A DNA stretch of 64,000 nucleotides from Thioalkalivibrio nitratireducens DSM 14787 (GTDB lineage Bacteria; Pseudomonadota; Gammaproteobacteria; Ectothiorhodospirales; Ectothiorhodospiraceae), in contig NC_019902.2 in the NCBI RefSeq assembly GCF_000321415.2, forward strand, positions 1-64,000, given 5' to 3'. The position numbers were made by a program, and so were the translations under genes. Below the pieces are notes generated by a model. It did not search any database. It saw only the letters and a program-made list of their open reading frames with translations, and was not told where the DNA came from. This document shows positions 1-8,446 of the stretch, one piece after another; the stretch's first letter is position 1; each line of letters begins with the position of its first letter.

Positions 1-9
1 AAAGCCAGC

Positions 10-1779
10 ATGAACGACACGGTCAGGCAGCTCTGGGAAATTCTCACGCCGAAAGCGCGCCGGCGCTTCTTCACCGTGCTACTGCTGGTGCTGGCGATGA
101 CCGCGCTGGAAACCGTCGGGGTCGTTTCCATCATGCCGTTTCTGGCAGTCTTGGGAAACCCGGACCTGGTTACCCAGCAACCGCAGCTCGCTGCGCTTTA
201 CGAGTGGCTGGGATTTGAAACACCGGTGCAGTTCGTGGTGGCGCTTGGGGCCGCGTCTGCCGCCGTGGTGGTCATCGGCTCGCTGTTCAAATCCGTCACG
301 ATGCACGTCCTGTTCCGCTTTGCGCACTTGCAGCGCCACGAAATCAGCACGCGGCTGCTGCAAACCTACCTGCAACAGCCCTACGCCTGGTTCCTGGGAA
401 GAAACAGCGCCGATCTGTCCAAGAGCATGCTGTCCGAGGTGGACCAGCTCGGCAACAACCTGCTCTTGCCGGTGATCCAGATGATCGCCCACGGCATGGT
501 CATTCTGGCCATGGTGCTGCTGCTGATCGTCTACGACCCGCTGATGGCACTACTGGCCGCTGGCATCATCGGGAGCCTCTATTTCACCATTTACCGAATC
601 GTGCGTGTCCGGCTCGGCCGCATCGGCAGGGAACGCCGCGAAGCCAATGCCGAACGCTTCCAGGCCGCCTCGGAAGCCCTGGGAGGCATCAAGGCCATCA
701 CGCTCACCGGCAAGGTACAAACCTATCTGGACCGCTTCCGCCACCCCTCGCGTACCTACTCCCGGCATCTGGCCGCGAACGATACGCTGGGCCAGGTGCC
801 GCTCTACCTGGTGGAAGCCACCGGCTACGCCGGGCTAGTGGCGCTGGTGCTGGTATTGGCTTGGCGGGGCGACAACCTGGGTCAGATTCTGCCGGTGATC
901 GGCCTGTACGGATTTGCCGCCTACCGCATGCTCCCTGCCGCGCAGATCGTTTATCGCGGCTTCGCCCGGCTGCGCTTTGGCGCCGCCGCACTCGAACACA
1001 TCCACCGGGACCTGCACCTGCCAACTCGCACACACGCCCCGGCGCCGAAACCCTGGATACCCCAACAGCATATCCGCCTCGCGGGGGTCACCTACGCCTA
1101 CCCGAGCAGCGAGGACCGCCCGGTGCTCAGGGACATCGACCTGCAGATTCCGGTCAACCACACCATCGGCATCATTGGTGCAACCGGCTCGGGCAAGTCC
1201 ACGTTGCTCGATATCATCCTCGGCCTGCTGGAGCCGACGCGAGGCCAGGTCCGCATCGACGACCAACCCATAACCCCGGAGAATCTGCCTGCCTGGCATC
1301 GGGCCATCGGCTATGTGCCGCAGGAGATCTACCTGCTCGACCATACCGTGGCCGCCAACATCGCGCTGGGTCTGCTGCCGGAGGAAATCGACCGGGCTGC
1401 ACTGGAGGCGGCCGCCAGGGCAGCGCAGATCCACGATTTCATCGTCAATGAGTTGCCCCAGGGCTACGAAACGACCGTCGGCGAGCGGGGCATCCGGCTA
1501 TCGGGCGGCCAACGCCAACGCATCGGGATTGCACGGGCGTTGTACCATAACCCGCCGGTGCTGATTCTCGACGAGGCCACGAGCTCGCTGGATGTCGAAA
1601 CCGAGAAAGAAGTCCAGGCGGCCATCGATGCGCTGCAGGGGCAGAAAACCATTCTGATCGTCGCGCATCGCATGAGCGCGGTCGAGCGGTGTGACCGCAT
1701 CGTGCAACTGCATGATTGCCGCATCAACTCAATCCAGGGGTTCCAGACAAATGAAAAGCCGTCTTTACCGCTGGGCTGA
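10..1779 (+). CDS. ABC exporter, fused permease and ATPase
   Basis: This is a half-size exporter of 589 residues: an N-terminal membrane domain of about six helices (roughly residues 20-330) followed by a nucleotide-binding domain. The Walker A motif GATGSGKS starts near residue 390, the signature LSGGQRQR near 497, the Walker B LILDEATSSLD near 517 and the H-loop histidine of IVAHR near 552. It would act as a homodimer in the inner membrane. Because glycosyltransferase genes follow directly, a role as a flippase for a lipid-linked sugar (PglK/MsbA-like) is likely, but the substrate cannot be read from sequence. Its 3' end overlaps the next gene by 29 bases, so the two are probably co-transcribed. 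Confidence 0.9.
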   Translation: MNDTVRQLWEILTPKARRRFFTVLLLVLAMTALETVGVVSIMPFLAVLGNPDLVTQQPQLAALYEWLGFETPVQFVVALGAASAAVVVIGSLFKSVTMHVLFRFAHLQRHEISTRLLQTYLQQPYAWFLGRNSADLSKSMLSEVDQLGNNLLLPVIQMIAHGMVILAMVLLLIVYDPLMALLAAGIIGSLYFTIYRIVRVRLGRIGRERREANAERFQAASEALGGIKAITLTGKVQTYLDRFRHPSRTYSRHLAANDTLGQVPLYLVEATGYAGLVALVLVLAWRGDNLGQILPVIGLYGFAAYRMLPAAQIVYRGFARLRFGAAALEHIHRDLHLPTRTHAPAPKPWIPQQHIRLAGVTYAYPSSEDRPVLRDIDLQIPVNHTIGIIGATGSGKSTLLDIILGLLEPTRGQVRIDDQPITPENLPAWHRAIGYVPQEIYLLDHTVAANIALGLLPEEIDRAALEAAARAAQIHDFIVNELPQGYETTVGERGIRLSGGQRQRIGIARALYHNPPVLILDEATSSLDVETEKEVQAAIDALQGQKTILIVAHRMSAVERCDRIVQLHDCRINSIQGFQTNEKPSLPLG

Positions 1780-2641
1780 TCGCTGGGCCGTGCGCGTGGC
1801 CGACCGGATGGGAGTGACGCTTGCGCGTGCGAAGCCGCTTGATCTTCGTGGCTGCGACATCCATCCGCTGGAAGCCTGGTACCGAGCTGGGCGCTATCAG
1901 CCGGTTCTGATGGATGTTCCGCTATCGAAACTGCGAGGCTTGGGCAGCGCGGCCTTTCCCTGTACCCGCGACAGCGGCCATCCCTTCATTGAAACCCTGT
2001 TGGAGTATGAATCCGGCAAGACGCGCAGTTACGCCGGATCGGCGTTGGAACGGTTTTATCAGAACTGGCAGCCGAAGAACGCGGCCGAGCACTTGGGGGT
2101 TGGTGATGATCCAGAATGTGCCAAGTTGCGAGAACTCGATGCGATTGAAGCGGTCTTGCCATGGAGCAGAAACGACCCCGCCCTTCAGCGGGCGAACGTA
2201 GAAGGCGCGGTGACCCTAACCAGCCTTTCCGAATCCGGCCGTACCATGGTGGCCAGGAACCGCTGGCACCTTCTTGGCCCTGCGACAGAGGAATCAGGCA
2301 CACATGAATTTTGGCGCCTAATAGACGCTTACAGATCGATCAAGGGCAACGGATTTCAGCGAAGAGATGTTTCTGACGGTGATATTCGTGGAACCGTAAT
2401 GTTTGATGGTGACGACTGGTGTGTTTGGATTGGTGGTGGCGGCCAGCATCGTGTCAGCGTGATCTGTGCTCAGGGATTCGCCGCCGCACCAGTGAGGGTG
2501 TTTTACCACATCCCAACGGTTGTACGGCGCGAAGACTCCAGCTACTGGCCGCATGTGGTGGATGGCCTATTTACACAACGCGCAGCACTCAGGGTTTTTG
2601 ATAGAATATTTGAGGGTCGCGCACCATGGCGAAATCCTTGA
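1751..2641 (+). CDS. Hypothetical protein with ParB-like GGQHR motif
   Basis: This is a soluble protein of 296 residues without signal peptide or membrane segment. The ATG giving MKSRLYRWADRW was chosen because the longer reading lies inside the ABC gene and looks non-coding. Around residues 215-250 the run DGDDWCVWIGGGGQHR followed by a hydrophobic helix resembles the loop of ParB/sulfiredoxin-fold domains (usually DGxHR); this is a resemblance, not proof. Proteins of this general type occur in lipopolysaccharide clusters. It sits between an ABC exporter and a glycosyltransferase gene, with only 10 bases to the latter, so it belongs to the same operon. No reaction can be assigned. Confidence 0.7.
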   Translation: MKSRLYRWADRWAVRVADRMGVTLARAKPLDLRGCDIHPLEAWYRAGRYQPVLMDVPLSKLRGLGSAAFPCTRDSGHPFIETLLEYESGKTRSYAGSALERFYQNWQPKNAAEHLGVGDDPECAKLRELDAIEAVLPWSRNDPALQRANVEGAVTLTSLSESGRTMVARNRWHLLGPATEESGTHEFWRLIDAYRSIKGNGFQRRDVSDGDIRGTVMFDGDDWCVWIGGGGQHRVSVICAQGFAAAPVRVFYHIPTVVRREDSSYWPHVVDGLFTQRAALRVFDRIFEGRAPWRNP

Positions 2642-2651
2642 GCGGATACCC

Positions 2652-3821
2652 ATGAACGAAGGTCGACATCAAGTCTGGTTTGTGCTGGCAAAATTACAAA
2701 TGGGTGGGATCGAGCGTAATAGGCTAAAGATAATAGAGCAATGCCTAGCATTAGGCGTTAATGTTAGATTGATTGTTGTCGAACGAAAGGGCGAGTTAGT
2801 AGATCATGTTCCGGCACAGGTCTCGGTTCGCTGCCTAGGCAATCCTCTGAAGATTCTTTTTCCTCTCCGTCTCGCGAAATTGATGCGCAAAGAGCGGCCA
2901 ACCTGTATTATTAGCGCCTTTGATGATGTCAATGTCTTGGTTGTGTTAGCAAGGGCATGGGCTCGTTCTAACGTGCAAGTTTTGCTTAGTAACCACAGTG
3001 CGTTTTCCGTTGCCAGAGGCGAGAGCTATGGTCTGAAAAAAACGAAATATGCGGTACTGCAAAAGGCGTTATCGTGGGCGTTCAAGCGCGCCAACAGTGT
3101 GGTTGCGGTTTCCAAGGGTGTCGCTAATGATTTAAGCCGCTCCATTGGTGTGCCAAAAGAGGCGATCGAGGTAATATACAACCCCGTCATAGATTCAGGA
3201 TTTGACGATCGCGCAAGCCTGCCTGCGACCCAAACAGTATCTCAGCAAACGCTTCTCTTCGTGGGTCGCCTCGTTTCCTCGAAAGACATCTCCAACCTAC
3301 TCGCGGCGTGTGCGATCCTGAAACAACGGCGGCCTCTGGATGTGCTGATTGTCGGTGATGGGCCGGAACGCCCATCGATCGAAGCGCAGGTCAGGGAAAT
3401 GGGGCTTGCCGACGTGGTGCGACTGGCAGGAACCGTGCAGAACCCGCTGCCGCTGATGGCAGGAAGTGGCGTGCTGGTTTTGCCATCGCGTTTCGAAGGG
3501 CTTGGCAACGTGCTGATCGAAGCCATGGCCTGTGGAACCCAGGTCGTTTCGACCGACTGCCCGCATGGCCCCGCGGAGATCCTGGACGGTGGTCGGTATG
3601 GGCAACTGGTGCCGGTGAGCGACCCGGCGGCGCTGGCGGCGGCGATCGAGCGGTCGCTGAATGGGGAATTCCGGGTCGAGCCGGACGTTCTGCGCGCGCG
3701 GGCCGCCGAATTCAGTGTTGAGAGGGCTACGCGTCGCTATCTTGAACTGGCCGGGTACGACGTCTCTACCTTGCCGCCAGCCGAGCCAGCAGCGCCTCGA
3801 ATTCGTCCACTAGACGGTTGA
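2652..3821 (+). CDS. Glycosyltransferase, GT4/GT-B type
   Basis: The product is a retaining GT-B glycosyltransferase of 389 residues that would add a sugar to a lipid-linked or surface glycan at the cytoplasmic face. The C-terminal donor-binding half carries LLFVGRLVSSKD, and the E-x7-E motif FEGLGNVLIEAMACG spans residues 281-295. The start ATG (MNEGRHQVW) lies 10 bases after the previous stop; a longer frame would run back into that gene. The first 500 bases are visibly richer in A and T than the rest, suggesting a patchwork of different origins. Its end overlaps the opposing glycosyltransferase gene by 56 bases, tail to tail. Confidence 0.88.
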   Translation: MNEGRHQVWFVLAKLQMGGIERNRLKIIEQCLALGVNVRLIVVERKGELVDHVPAQVSVRCLGNPLKILFPLRLAKLMRKERPTCIISAFDDVNVLVVLARAWARSNVQVLLSNHSAFSVARGESYGLKKTKYAVLQKALSWAFKRANSVVAVSKGVANDLSRSIGVPKEAIEVIYNPVIDSGFDDRASLPATQTVSQQTLLFVGRLVSSKDISNLLAACAILKQRRPLDVLIVGDGPERPSIEAQVREMGLADVVRLAGTVQNPLPLMAGSGVLVLPSRFEGLGNVLIEAMACGTQVVSTDCPHGPAEILDGGRYGQLVPVSDPAALAAAIERSLNGEFRVEPDVLRARAAEFSVERATRRYLELAGYDVSTLPPAEPAAPRIRPLDG

Positions 3822-4776
3822 GGCCGAACCGCTGTTCGGCCCGCTGCCTGGCGGCATTCGAGCGTTGGCGCCATCGGGCCTCGTTGGCGACCAAGGCCGT
3901 TATCGCCTCGACGAACGACGGAACGTCGTCCGGTGGGCACAGTCGCCCGACTTGGGCATCGACGGCCTCGGGCATCGAGGAAATAGTCGCAGCCACGACG
4001 GGGGTACCACAGGCCAGCGCTTCCATCACGCATCGCGCCAGACCTTCGCCGCGGCTTGGAAACAGCAACAGGTCCGCGTTGCGGTATTGGCTGCGGACCT
4101 CTTCAAGATTCAGCCGGCCGAGCGCGTGCATAGTGTCCGGTAGGTCGCGCCCCAGTACCCGTGCGGTGGCGCTGCCGGTGTAACGGAGCTGGAACGCCGA
4201 ACCCAGCCGACGCAGGATGGGCGCAAGCAGGTCTGCGCCTTTCCGCCGGGACAAGGTTCCCACATACAGTAGGCGATACGGCCGGCGCGGTGCAGCGCGA
4301 CGCGCGTTGGGCTCCGGTGCGAAAAAATCGGTATCGACAGCGTTCATAATCACCGCGGGTCGAGCGACCCCCAAGCGCTCTGCGAACGCGTTCGCGGTGT
4401 ATTCGCTTACGGCGACCACAGCCTCCGCTTGCCTGGCACTGGCCAGAATGAACCGGCGAATCACCTGCTCGTGGTAAAGCCGCTGTGCGCGGCTTTTGTA
4501 TGGTGCAAGGGCCGGATCCAGGACGAAGAGCCTTTCGACCGTGACCATCGGGATGCCAGGCCGTTTGAACGCGAAGCCATTCCAGGTGTTGGTAATGGTC
4601 ACTTCACAGCCGCGCGGCGGTCGTACCGTCCGAAGCAACCAAGGCGCTAGCTCAAAGGCATGCGGGAAGGCTTGGGCGGTGACTCGATGCCCACGATTCC
4701 TCAATCCATCGGCCAAAGCCACGGTGGACACGTCTGCGCCAGTGCCGGCAGCGACGTAGGGGAGCCATATGTTCAT
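3766..4776 (-). CDS. Glycosyltransferase, GT4/GT-B type
   Basis: This is a second GT-B glycosyltransferase, 336 residues, on the opposite strand. The N-terminal part shows the usual glycine loop (VAAGTGADVSTVALADGL), the middle LLYVGTLSRRKGADLL, and the acidic motif SRGEGLARCVMEALACG sits near residues 241-257. It is convergent with the previous gene and marks the end of the left glycan block; immediately upstream of its start the accessory island begins. The acceptor and sugar are unknown. The ATG used gives the normal start of the first beta strand (MNIWLPYVAAG), so the start is likely right. Confidence 0.87.
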   Translation of the reverse strand: MNIWLPYVAAGTGADVSTVALADGLRNRGHRVTAQAFPHAFELAPWLLRTVRPPRGCEVTITNTWNGFAFKRPGIPMVTVERLFVLDPALAPYKSRAQRLYHEQVIRRFILASARQAEAVVAVSEYTANAFAERLGVARPAVIMNAVDTDFFAPEPNARRAAPRRPYRLLYVGTLSRRKGADLLAPILRRLGSAFQLRYTGSATARVLGRDLPDTMHALGRLNLEEVRSQYRNADLLLFPSRGEGLARCVMEALACGTPVVAATISSMPEAVDAQVGRLCPPDDVPSFVEAITALVANEARWRQRSNAARQRAEQRFGLNRLVDEFEALLARLAAR

Positions 4777-5105
4777 TCCTGGTGGCCTACAAGGCTTGCG
4801 GGAACCCGGCGGGTTGATCCGGCTGGTCGCACCATCAACCGCGGGGAGTCCCGGGAACCGGGTGCAAGTCCCCGCGGGAAGGCGAAATCATCGGTGCGCG
4901 TTCCCGCAGGCCGTGTATCAAATTGCGGGACGCCAGGCCAGCCGGATCTTTCATGATGCTGCGGTAGAGTTTTTTGAAGTACGCGTGCAGCAACGGCTGG
5001 TCCGGTTCACGGGCGGTGAAGCGATTCTCGCACAATCGTAGCTGCGGATGCCGGGCATGGCTTTGCATTCCACTGCCCGCCCCGGCCGGCAGTGGTGGGA
5101 CTTCA
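4777..5105. other. Left edge of the accessory island, no gene
   Basis: No reading frame here has the look of a gene. A GC-rich self-complementary stretch (about 4,840-4,880) superficially recalls the core of a cobalamin riboswitch but lacks the rest. This is the junction between the glycan locus and the toxin-antitoxin island. Confidence 0.5.
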
Positions 5106-5150
5106 TCACGAGCGCAGCGCGTCCAGGAATTCTTGCGGGGACATGCCGGC
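5106..5150 (-). pseudogene. hicA 3' remnant
   Basis: Read on the minus strand this encodes SPQEFLDALRS and a stop, the characteristic C-terminus of HicA mRNA-interferase toxins (compare SPQEFLDAYHS in the frameshifted hicA at 10.9-11.1 kb). The frame is closed upstream and the short dispersed repeat follows, so only about 15 codons survive. It shows that a hicA cassette was once present at this boundary. Confidence 0.6.
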
Positions 5151-5198
5151 GATTCTCGCTCACTGGGGAGTCGGCGGCTGGCATGCACCCGTCAGCCT

Positions 5199-5223
5199 GG
5201 GTCAGGTCTCGCCCTGTAGCATG
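5199..5223 (+). repeat. RAYT-type repeat, copy 1
   Basis: GGGTCAGGTCTCGCCCTGTAGCATG-like sequence: the first of about twenty dispersed copies of the repeat that also forms the ends of the RAYT element at 26.66-27.57 kb. It separates the hicA remnant from brnA. Confidence 0.8.
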
Positions 5224-5257
5224 ATGAGACGCTTGCGACCAACCGACTCCTGGCGCG

Positions 5258-5575
5258 TCACGGCTTCGAATGGGTGCACAGCCACTTCCGCAGGGCTTGG
5301 TTCATGCACGTTTGCCAGCCTGGGCCGCCGGCGCGGAACGCGGCCAATACGTCCCGGTCGATGCGGATGGCCACCTGCTCCTTGTTGCCGGAGCCGGAAG
5401 GGCGACCGCGTTTACGGCGTTGTGCCTCCAGGCTCTCCAGCAGCTCCTCGTTGGTGGCGGGGCGTTCGTCTTCATCTACGCCGCCCCACAGAAAGTCCTT
5501 CTCGCGCGGCAGGTCCCGAACGGCCTGCAGTGCCTGTTTACGGCTCATCGCATTCGTTTTCGAGCCAGTGCTCAT
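5258..5575 (-). CDS. brnA: BrnA-type antitoxin
   Basis: This is a 105-residue antitoxin of the BrnA family. BrnA neutralises the BrnT RNase and represses their shared promoter through a C-terminal ribbon-helix-helix. The family hallmark is visible near the C-terminus: KEQVAIRIDRDVLAAFRAGG followed by GWQTCMNQALRKWL. The start MSTGSK was chosen; MSRKQALQAV nine codons later is an alternative. Upstream only the tail of brnT remains, overlapping this gene by about 38 bases as in intact brnTA pairs. It is therefore an antitoxin without its toxin, and its promoter, normally ahead of brnT, is lost or supplied by the neighbouring gene. Confidence 0.8.
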   Translation of the reverse strand: MSTGSKTNAMSRKQALQAVRDLPREKDFLWGGVDEDERPATNEELLESLEAQRRKRGRPSGSGNKEQVAIRIDRDVLAAFRAGGPGWQTCMNQALRKWLCTHSKP

Positions 5576-5644
5576 ACGTTTCACGCTCTCTCGTGCTCGC
5601 TGGTCGGAAGCTGATGATGCGCGGCTGGCGGCCGCGAGAAATTC
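5538..5644 (-). pseudogene. brnT 3' remnant
   Basis: In the frame next to brnA the minus strand reads RIISFRPASTRERETYEHWL and a short tail, the typical BrnT C-terminus. Upstream the frame meets a stop shortly before the 3' end of the DUF4351 gene. About 28 residues of a roughly 90-residue toxin remain, so no active RNase can be made. The break coincides with the DUF4351 gene end, suggesting that a recombination event deleted the toxin body. Confidence 0.7.
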
Positions 5645-5663
5645 GAGCACCCTTCGGGGCCTC

Positions 5664-6575
5664 TCACTCCGACGCGCTGAACACCTCATCAAGTTGGTCG
5701 GCGCTGAGCACGCGCTCCGACCAGCGTAGCAGTGTGTCGGCGTCTGCCGATTCGATGCGCGCTCTTACCGGCTCCGGTAGCGGGCCGAATTTCAGTGTGA
5801 GTTGGCGAAGCAGCACGCGTGCCTCGCCCTGGCCAATGCCCTGTTCCAGACCCTGTTCCCGGCCCTCGTCCCGGCCTTTCTCCAGGAAACGCTCTGCAAA
5901 TCGTGTCATCTCTGCCACCTCCTCGGGATATCTCTGGCGGTAGACGATGCGTTCATTCTCGTCCAGCGCCGCGTAGATGTCGATGAAATCCAGGTATTTG
6001 ATCCGGCGCTCCGGGTCCGGCTCCAGCGTGGTGAGGCCGCGCATTGCCTGCGCATAGACCTCGAGCTTCTCCTCCGGGCCGTAGGCCATGTTCGGCAGGT
6101 TTAGCCGCGCGACCAGGTTGGGGCTTTCGAAGTGCTCCCGGGCCGGAATCCGCGGCAGTGCATAGGCCAGGAAGCGGAAGTCGAGGTAGGTGTCCGCATC
6201 CCCGCCGAGAGATAGCTGTCCGGAAAAATCGCCTCGGTGCAGGAACACCACCACCGGCACCACCCGCTGCGTATGCAGCAGTTCCGAGAGATCAAGGCAG
6301 TAGTGCGCGAGTCGGTGGACGGAAAACCGTGCCGGCTCGGTCTCTTCTTCGATCACAAACAGGATCGCCTCGCGCCGGCCGTCCGGCCATTCCACGAGCA
6401 GCGGAATGTCGAGTTCGCGGAAGCGCTCGCCAAGACGTTCCTGCAGCTGCTCCTGGCGCACCGGCGTGACCCGGGCGTCCGCATCGATCGCCTGCGCCTC
6501 GGCCGCCGCGAACAGCGCGATGGCTTCGCGCGGGTAGTCGAGAATGAGGTTTTTGAAGTTCTGGTCGTGCGTCAT
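5664..6575 (-). CDS. DUF4351 / Rpn-type putative nuclease
   Basis: The 303-residue product has an N-terminal PD-(D/E)XK-like region with the acidic run ILFVIEEETEP near residues 71-81. A middle segment follows and then a C-terminal DUF4351 domain (GEARVLLRQLTLKFGPLP, about residues 240-295). A Glu/Gly-rich linker (GREQGLEQGIGQGEA) sits between them. Proteins of this kind are annotated as recombination-promoting nucleases or putative transposases (Rpn/PDDEXK_2 group); activity is inferred. This is the only complete copy of three in the island (see 10.2 and 18.2 kb). No partner gene is evident. The start MTHDQNFKNLILDYP is normal for the family. Confidence 0.8.
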   Translation of the reverse strand: MTHDQNFKNLILDYPREAIALFAAAEAQAIDADARVTPVRQEQLQERLGERFRELDIPLLVEWPDGRREAILFVIEEETEPARFSVHRLAHYCLDLSELLHTQRVVPVVVFLHRGDFSGQLSLGGDADTYLDFRFLAYALPRIPAREHFESPNLVARLNLPNMAYGPEEKLEVYAQAMRGLTTLEPDPERRIKYLDFIDIYAALDENERIVYRQRYPEEVAEMTRFAERFLEKGRDEGREQGLEQGIGQGEARVLLRQLTLKFGPLPEPVRARIESADADTLLRWSERVLSADQLDEVFSASE

Positions 6576-6676
6576 GCACTGGGGCCCTCCGTCCGTGGCG
6601 GGAGGCTAATGCTAGCAACCGGGGCCGTTCATGTCAGGCGGTCGGATGCCTGAGCGGGGAAGAGCCTTACAGCATC

Positions 6677-6841
6677 TTCAGGTCTTGCCTTGTGGCATTC
6701 GGCGGGTGCGGGCCACTCATGCCATGCTGGGATCGATCCCGGCTGCCAGCTGGAGCAGCCCGCCATCGGCTGAAAGCGCGCGTGCATTGAAGCGCATGGC
6801 GACTGCAAAAACTCGGGGTCAAGTTTCGCCTTGTGGCATCC
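6677..6841 (+). repeat. Two degenerate RAYT-type repeats
   Basis: A weak copy (TTCAGGTCTTGCCTTGTGGC) near 6,679-6,698 and a better one (GGGGTCAAGTTTCGCCTTGTG) at 6,815-6,841. They lie in the 400-bp gap between the DUF4351 gene and fic. The sequence between them recurs near 24.9 kb, inside the vapC gene there (GGGATCGATCCCGGCTGC), so it includes a further cassette fragment. Confidence 0.65.
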
Positions 6842-6980
6842 TGCGCTTCGCTCGAACCAGGTGAAGAGCGACCCGAGTGCCATGACTCGCCAAGTGGTGC
6901 CGGTTGCCTCAACGGCAGGAATAGTCTGTTGGTTTGCGAGGCTGACCAGAGGCCGGATCCGTAAGGGAGGGTGTTCACCA

Positions 6981-7598
6981 ATGACCGGTCGTTATCGGGC
7001 TTCGGGCCGCGAGGCCGAGTATCAGGCGGGATCGGATGACCGGGTGTTGCGCAACCGCCTGGGGATTGCCGCGCCCGACGAAATGGACGAGGTGGAGATG
7101 TTCTTGCTGGAGAAGCTATACGAACAGTTGTTCGGGGATGCATTTCCGGATAGGCGGCTGACGGTGTCCGACCTCAAGGACTGGCACTATCGGTGGCTGG
7201 GCAATGTATATGACTGGGCCGGTGAGGAACGGAGCGTGAATCTGGCCAAGGACGATTTTCATTTTGCCGCCGCCGCGCAGATTCCCCGGTTGCTGGGTGG
7301 ATTCCAGCGGGAGTGCCTGGATCGGTTCACTCCCTGGAATAGCCACTTCGAATCAGAGCCGGCGGAGGCAATTGCCATTACTCACGTCGAACTGATCCTG
7401 ATTCATCCGTTTCGCGAGGGCAACGGCCGTTTGGCACGGTTGCTGGCCGACGTCATGGCGGTGCAGGCAGGCAACGGTTTGCTGGACTACGCCGAATGGG
7501 ATCGTCAGAAGGGACGCTATTTTGCGGCGATTCAGCACGGGCTTGCGGGTGATTACGACCCTATGAAACGGCTAGTCACCGCTGCGCTTGCAGGGTGA
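6981..7598 (+). CDS. fic: Fic-domain protein (probable AMP-transferase)
   Basis: This is a single-domain Fic protein of 205 residues. The catalytic motif HPFREGNGRLAR lies at residues 142-153 with the active-site histidine at 142. Fic enzymes transfer AMP (or related groups) from nucleotides to target proteins and often act as toxins. The N-terminal inhibitory helix motif of self-regulated Fic proteins is not obvious, and no separate antitoxin gene is recognisable next to it. The ATG (MTGRYRASGREAEYQ) is preceded 10 bases upstream by AGGGAGG, so the start is well supported. It forms a one-gene cassette between repeats at 6.8 and 8.06 kb. Confidence 0.85.
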   Translation: MTGRYRASGREAEYQAGSDDRVLRNRLGIAAPDEMDEVEMFLLEKLYEQLFGDAFPDRRLTVSDLKDWHYRWLGNVYDWAGEERSVNLAKDDFHFAAAAQIPRLLGGFQRECLDRFTPWNSHFESEPAEAIAITHVELILIHPFREGNGRLARLLADVMAVQAGNGLLDYAEWDRQKGRYFAAIQHGLAGDYDPMKRLVTAALAG

Positions 7599-7896
7599 AC
7601 CGGCGTGGCGTTGCTGCCGAAGAGCATCGGTGCGAGGTGTGCCGAAAGGCTGGTATGCAAGGTCAGCGCGGGCGCACTGGGGCGAGCTTCAGATCGTATC
7701 GAGAGTGGCCCGCGTGGAGTTTTTTTTCGAGTTCCGGGATGCGCTGACCGGTTTCGATGGCAGTAGAACTGGCAACCGCACGACGGATAGCCGAGCGGGT
7801 AACGCGCAGCCCGGACGAGTCCGTTCGGCTTTTGGGCATCATTGCGGCCCCGTTCATCAAGATCCTCTAATGATAGCAGAATTGCTCGTCTAGGGC
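7599..7896. other. Gap after fic, no convincing gene
   Basis: Both strands have short open frames, the longest about 65 codons on the minus strand (7,663-7,860), with no family resemblance that I recognise and no ribosome-binding site. Treated as decayed cassette DNA. Confidence 0.4.
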
Positions 7897-8044
7897 GGCA
7901 TGGTCACGGTCCCGAACAGGCTCGGCAACCAGGCCAAGCCGTTTACCTGCGACAGGGCGATCAACGGACTCGCGTCGCTCAGGACGAGGCAAGCCATTCT
8001 TCCAGCGTGTCCATATCCTGCCGGGTTTCGTCTTCATCCAGGCG
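7897..8044 (-). pseudogene. DUF3368/UPF0175 junction remnant
   Basis: About 148 bases are nearly identical to 17,488-17,635, covering the first 25-30 codons of the DUF3368 toxin and the last 20 codons of its UPF0175 antitoxin. Four differences are visible, including a changed base in the MARLVLSD start region. The remnant ends abruptly at the repeats at 8.06 kb. It is a partial duplicate of the intact pair at 17.1-17.9 kb. Confidence 0.75.
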
Positions 8045-8057
8045 CGCATTTCGGGGA

Positions 8058-8149
8058 CATTTCGGGGTCAGGTCTCGCTTGGTAGCATCCATCGGTGGAT
8101 GAGCATTTCGGGGTCAGGTCTCGCTTGGTAGCATCCATCGGTGGATGAG
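8058..8149 (+). repeat. 46-bp tandem duplication containing the repeat
   Basis: Two head-to-tail copies with a 46-base period, each holding GGGGTCAGGTCTCGCTTGG, TAGCATCC and ATCGGTGGATGAG. The copies look identical, so the duplication is recent. Confidence 0.85.
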
Positions 8150-8308
8150 GCGCTTTCAGCCTTGTCCCTGGCGGCCTGGTCCGGCCGACCCTGTTTAAAG
8201 TGCACCAAGTGGGTGTCCCGGAGAGTGCGTCCGTGGGCCACCACGTCCTCCCTCATGACTGGTGTCAGGCCCGGTTCAGGGGCGCCCCGGGCACGGCGGC
8301 GCATCTCT

Positions 8309-8334
8309 GGGGCAGGTCTCGCGTTATAGCATCC
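8309..8334 (+). repeat. RAYT-type repeat with following hairpin block
   Basis: GGGGCAGGTCTCGCGTTATAGCATCC, missing one T of the consensus. It is followed by a GGCTTTCGCC...CCGGAAATCCGGCG block that recurs after the repeats at 20.70, 21.34 and 23.47 kb. Confidence 0.75.
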
Positions 8335-8446
8335 CTGTCGCCCCTTGGCTTTCGCCGGGATGCCCGGTCATGCTTCGCCGGAAATCCGGCGTCAGCAGCT
8401 TGCCGAGTGAAGGCAGGCGTCATGTGGTTCATGGGTCAGTAGACGA

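Noticed and set aside
4840-4900. Cobalamin-riboswitch-like core (GGGAACCGGGTGCAAGTCC)
   Set aside because: No B12 box, no downstream gene on that strand and no metabolic link; the match is limited to one short segment of a GC-rich hairpin.
7663-7860. 65-codon frame after fic as a Fic antitoxin
   Set aside because: Opposite strand, no family resemblance and no ribosome-binding site; it could be chance.
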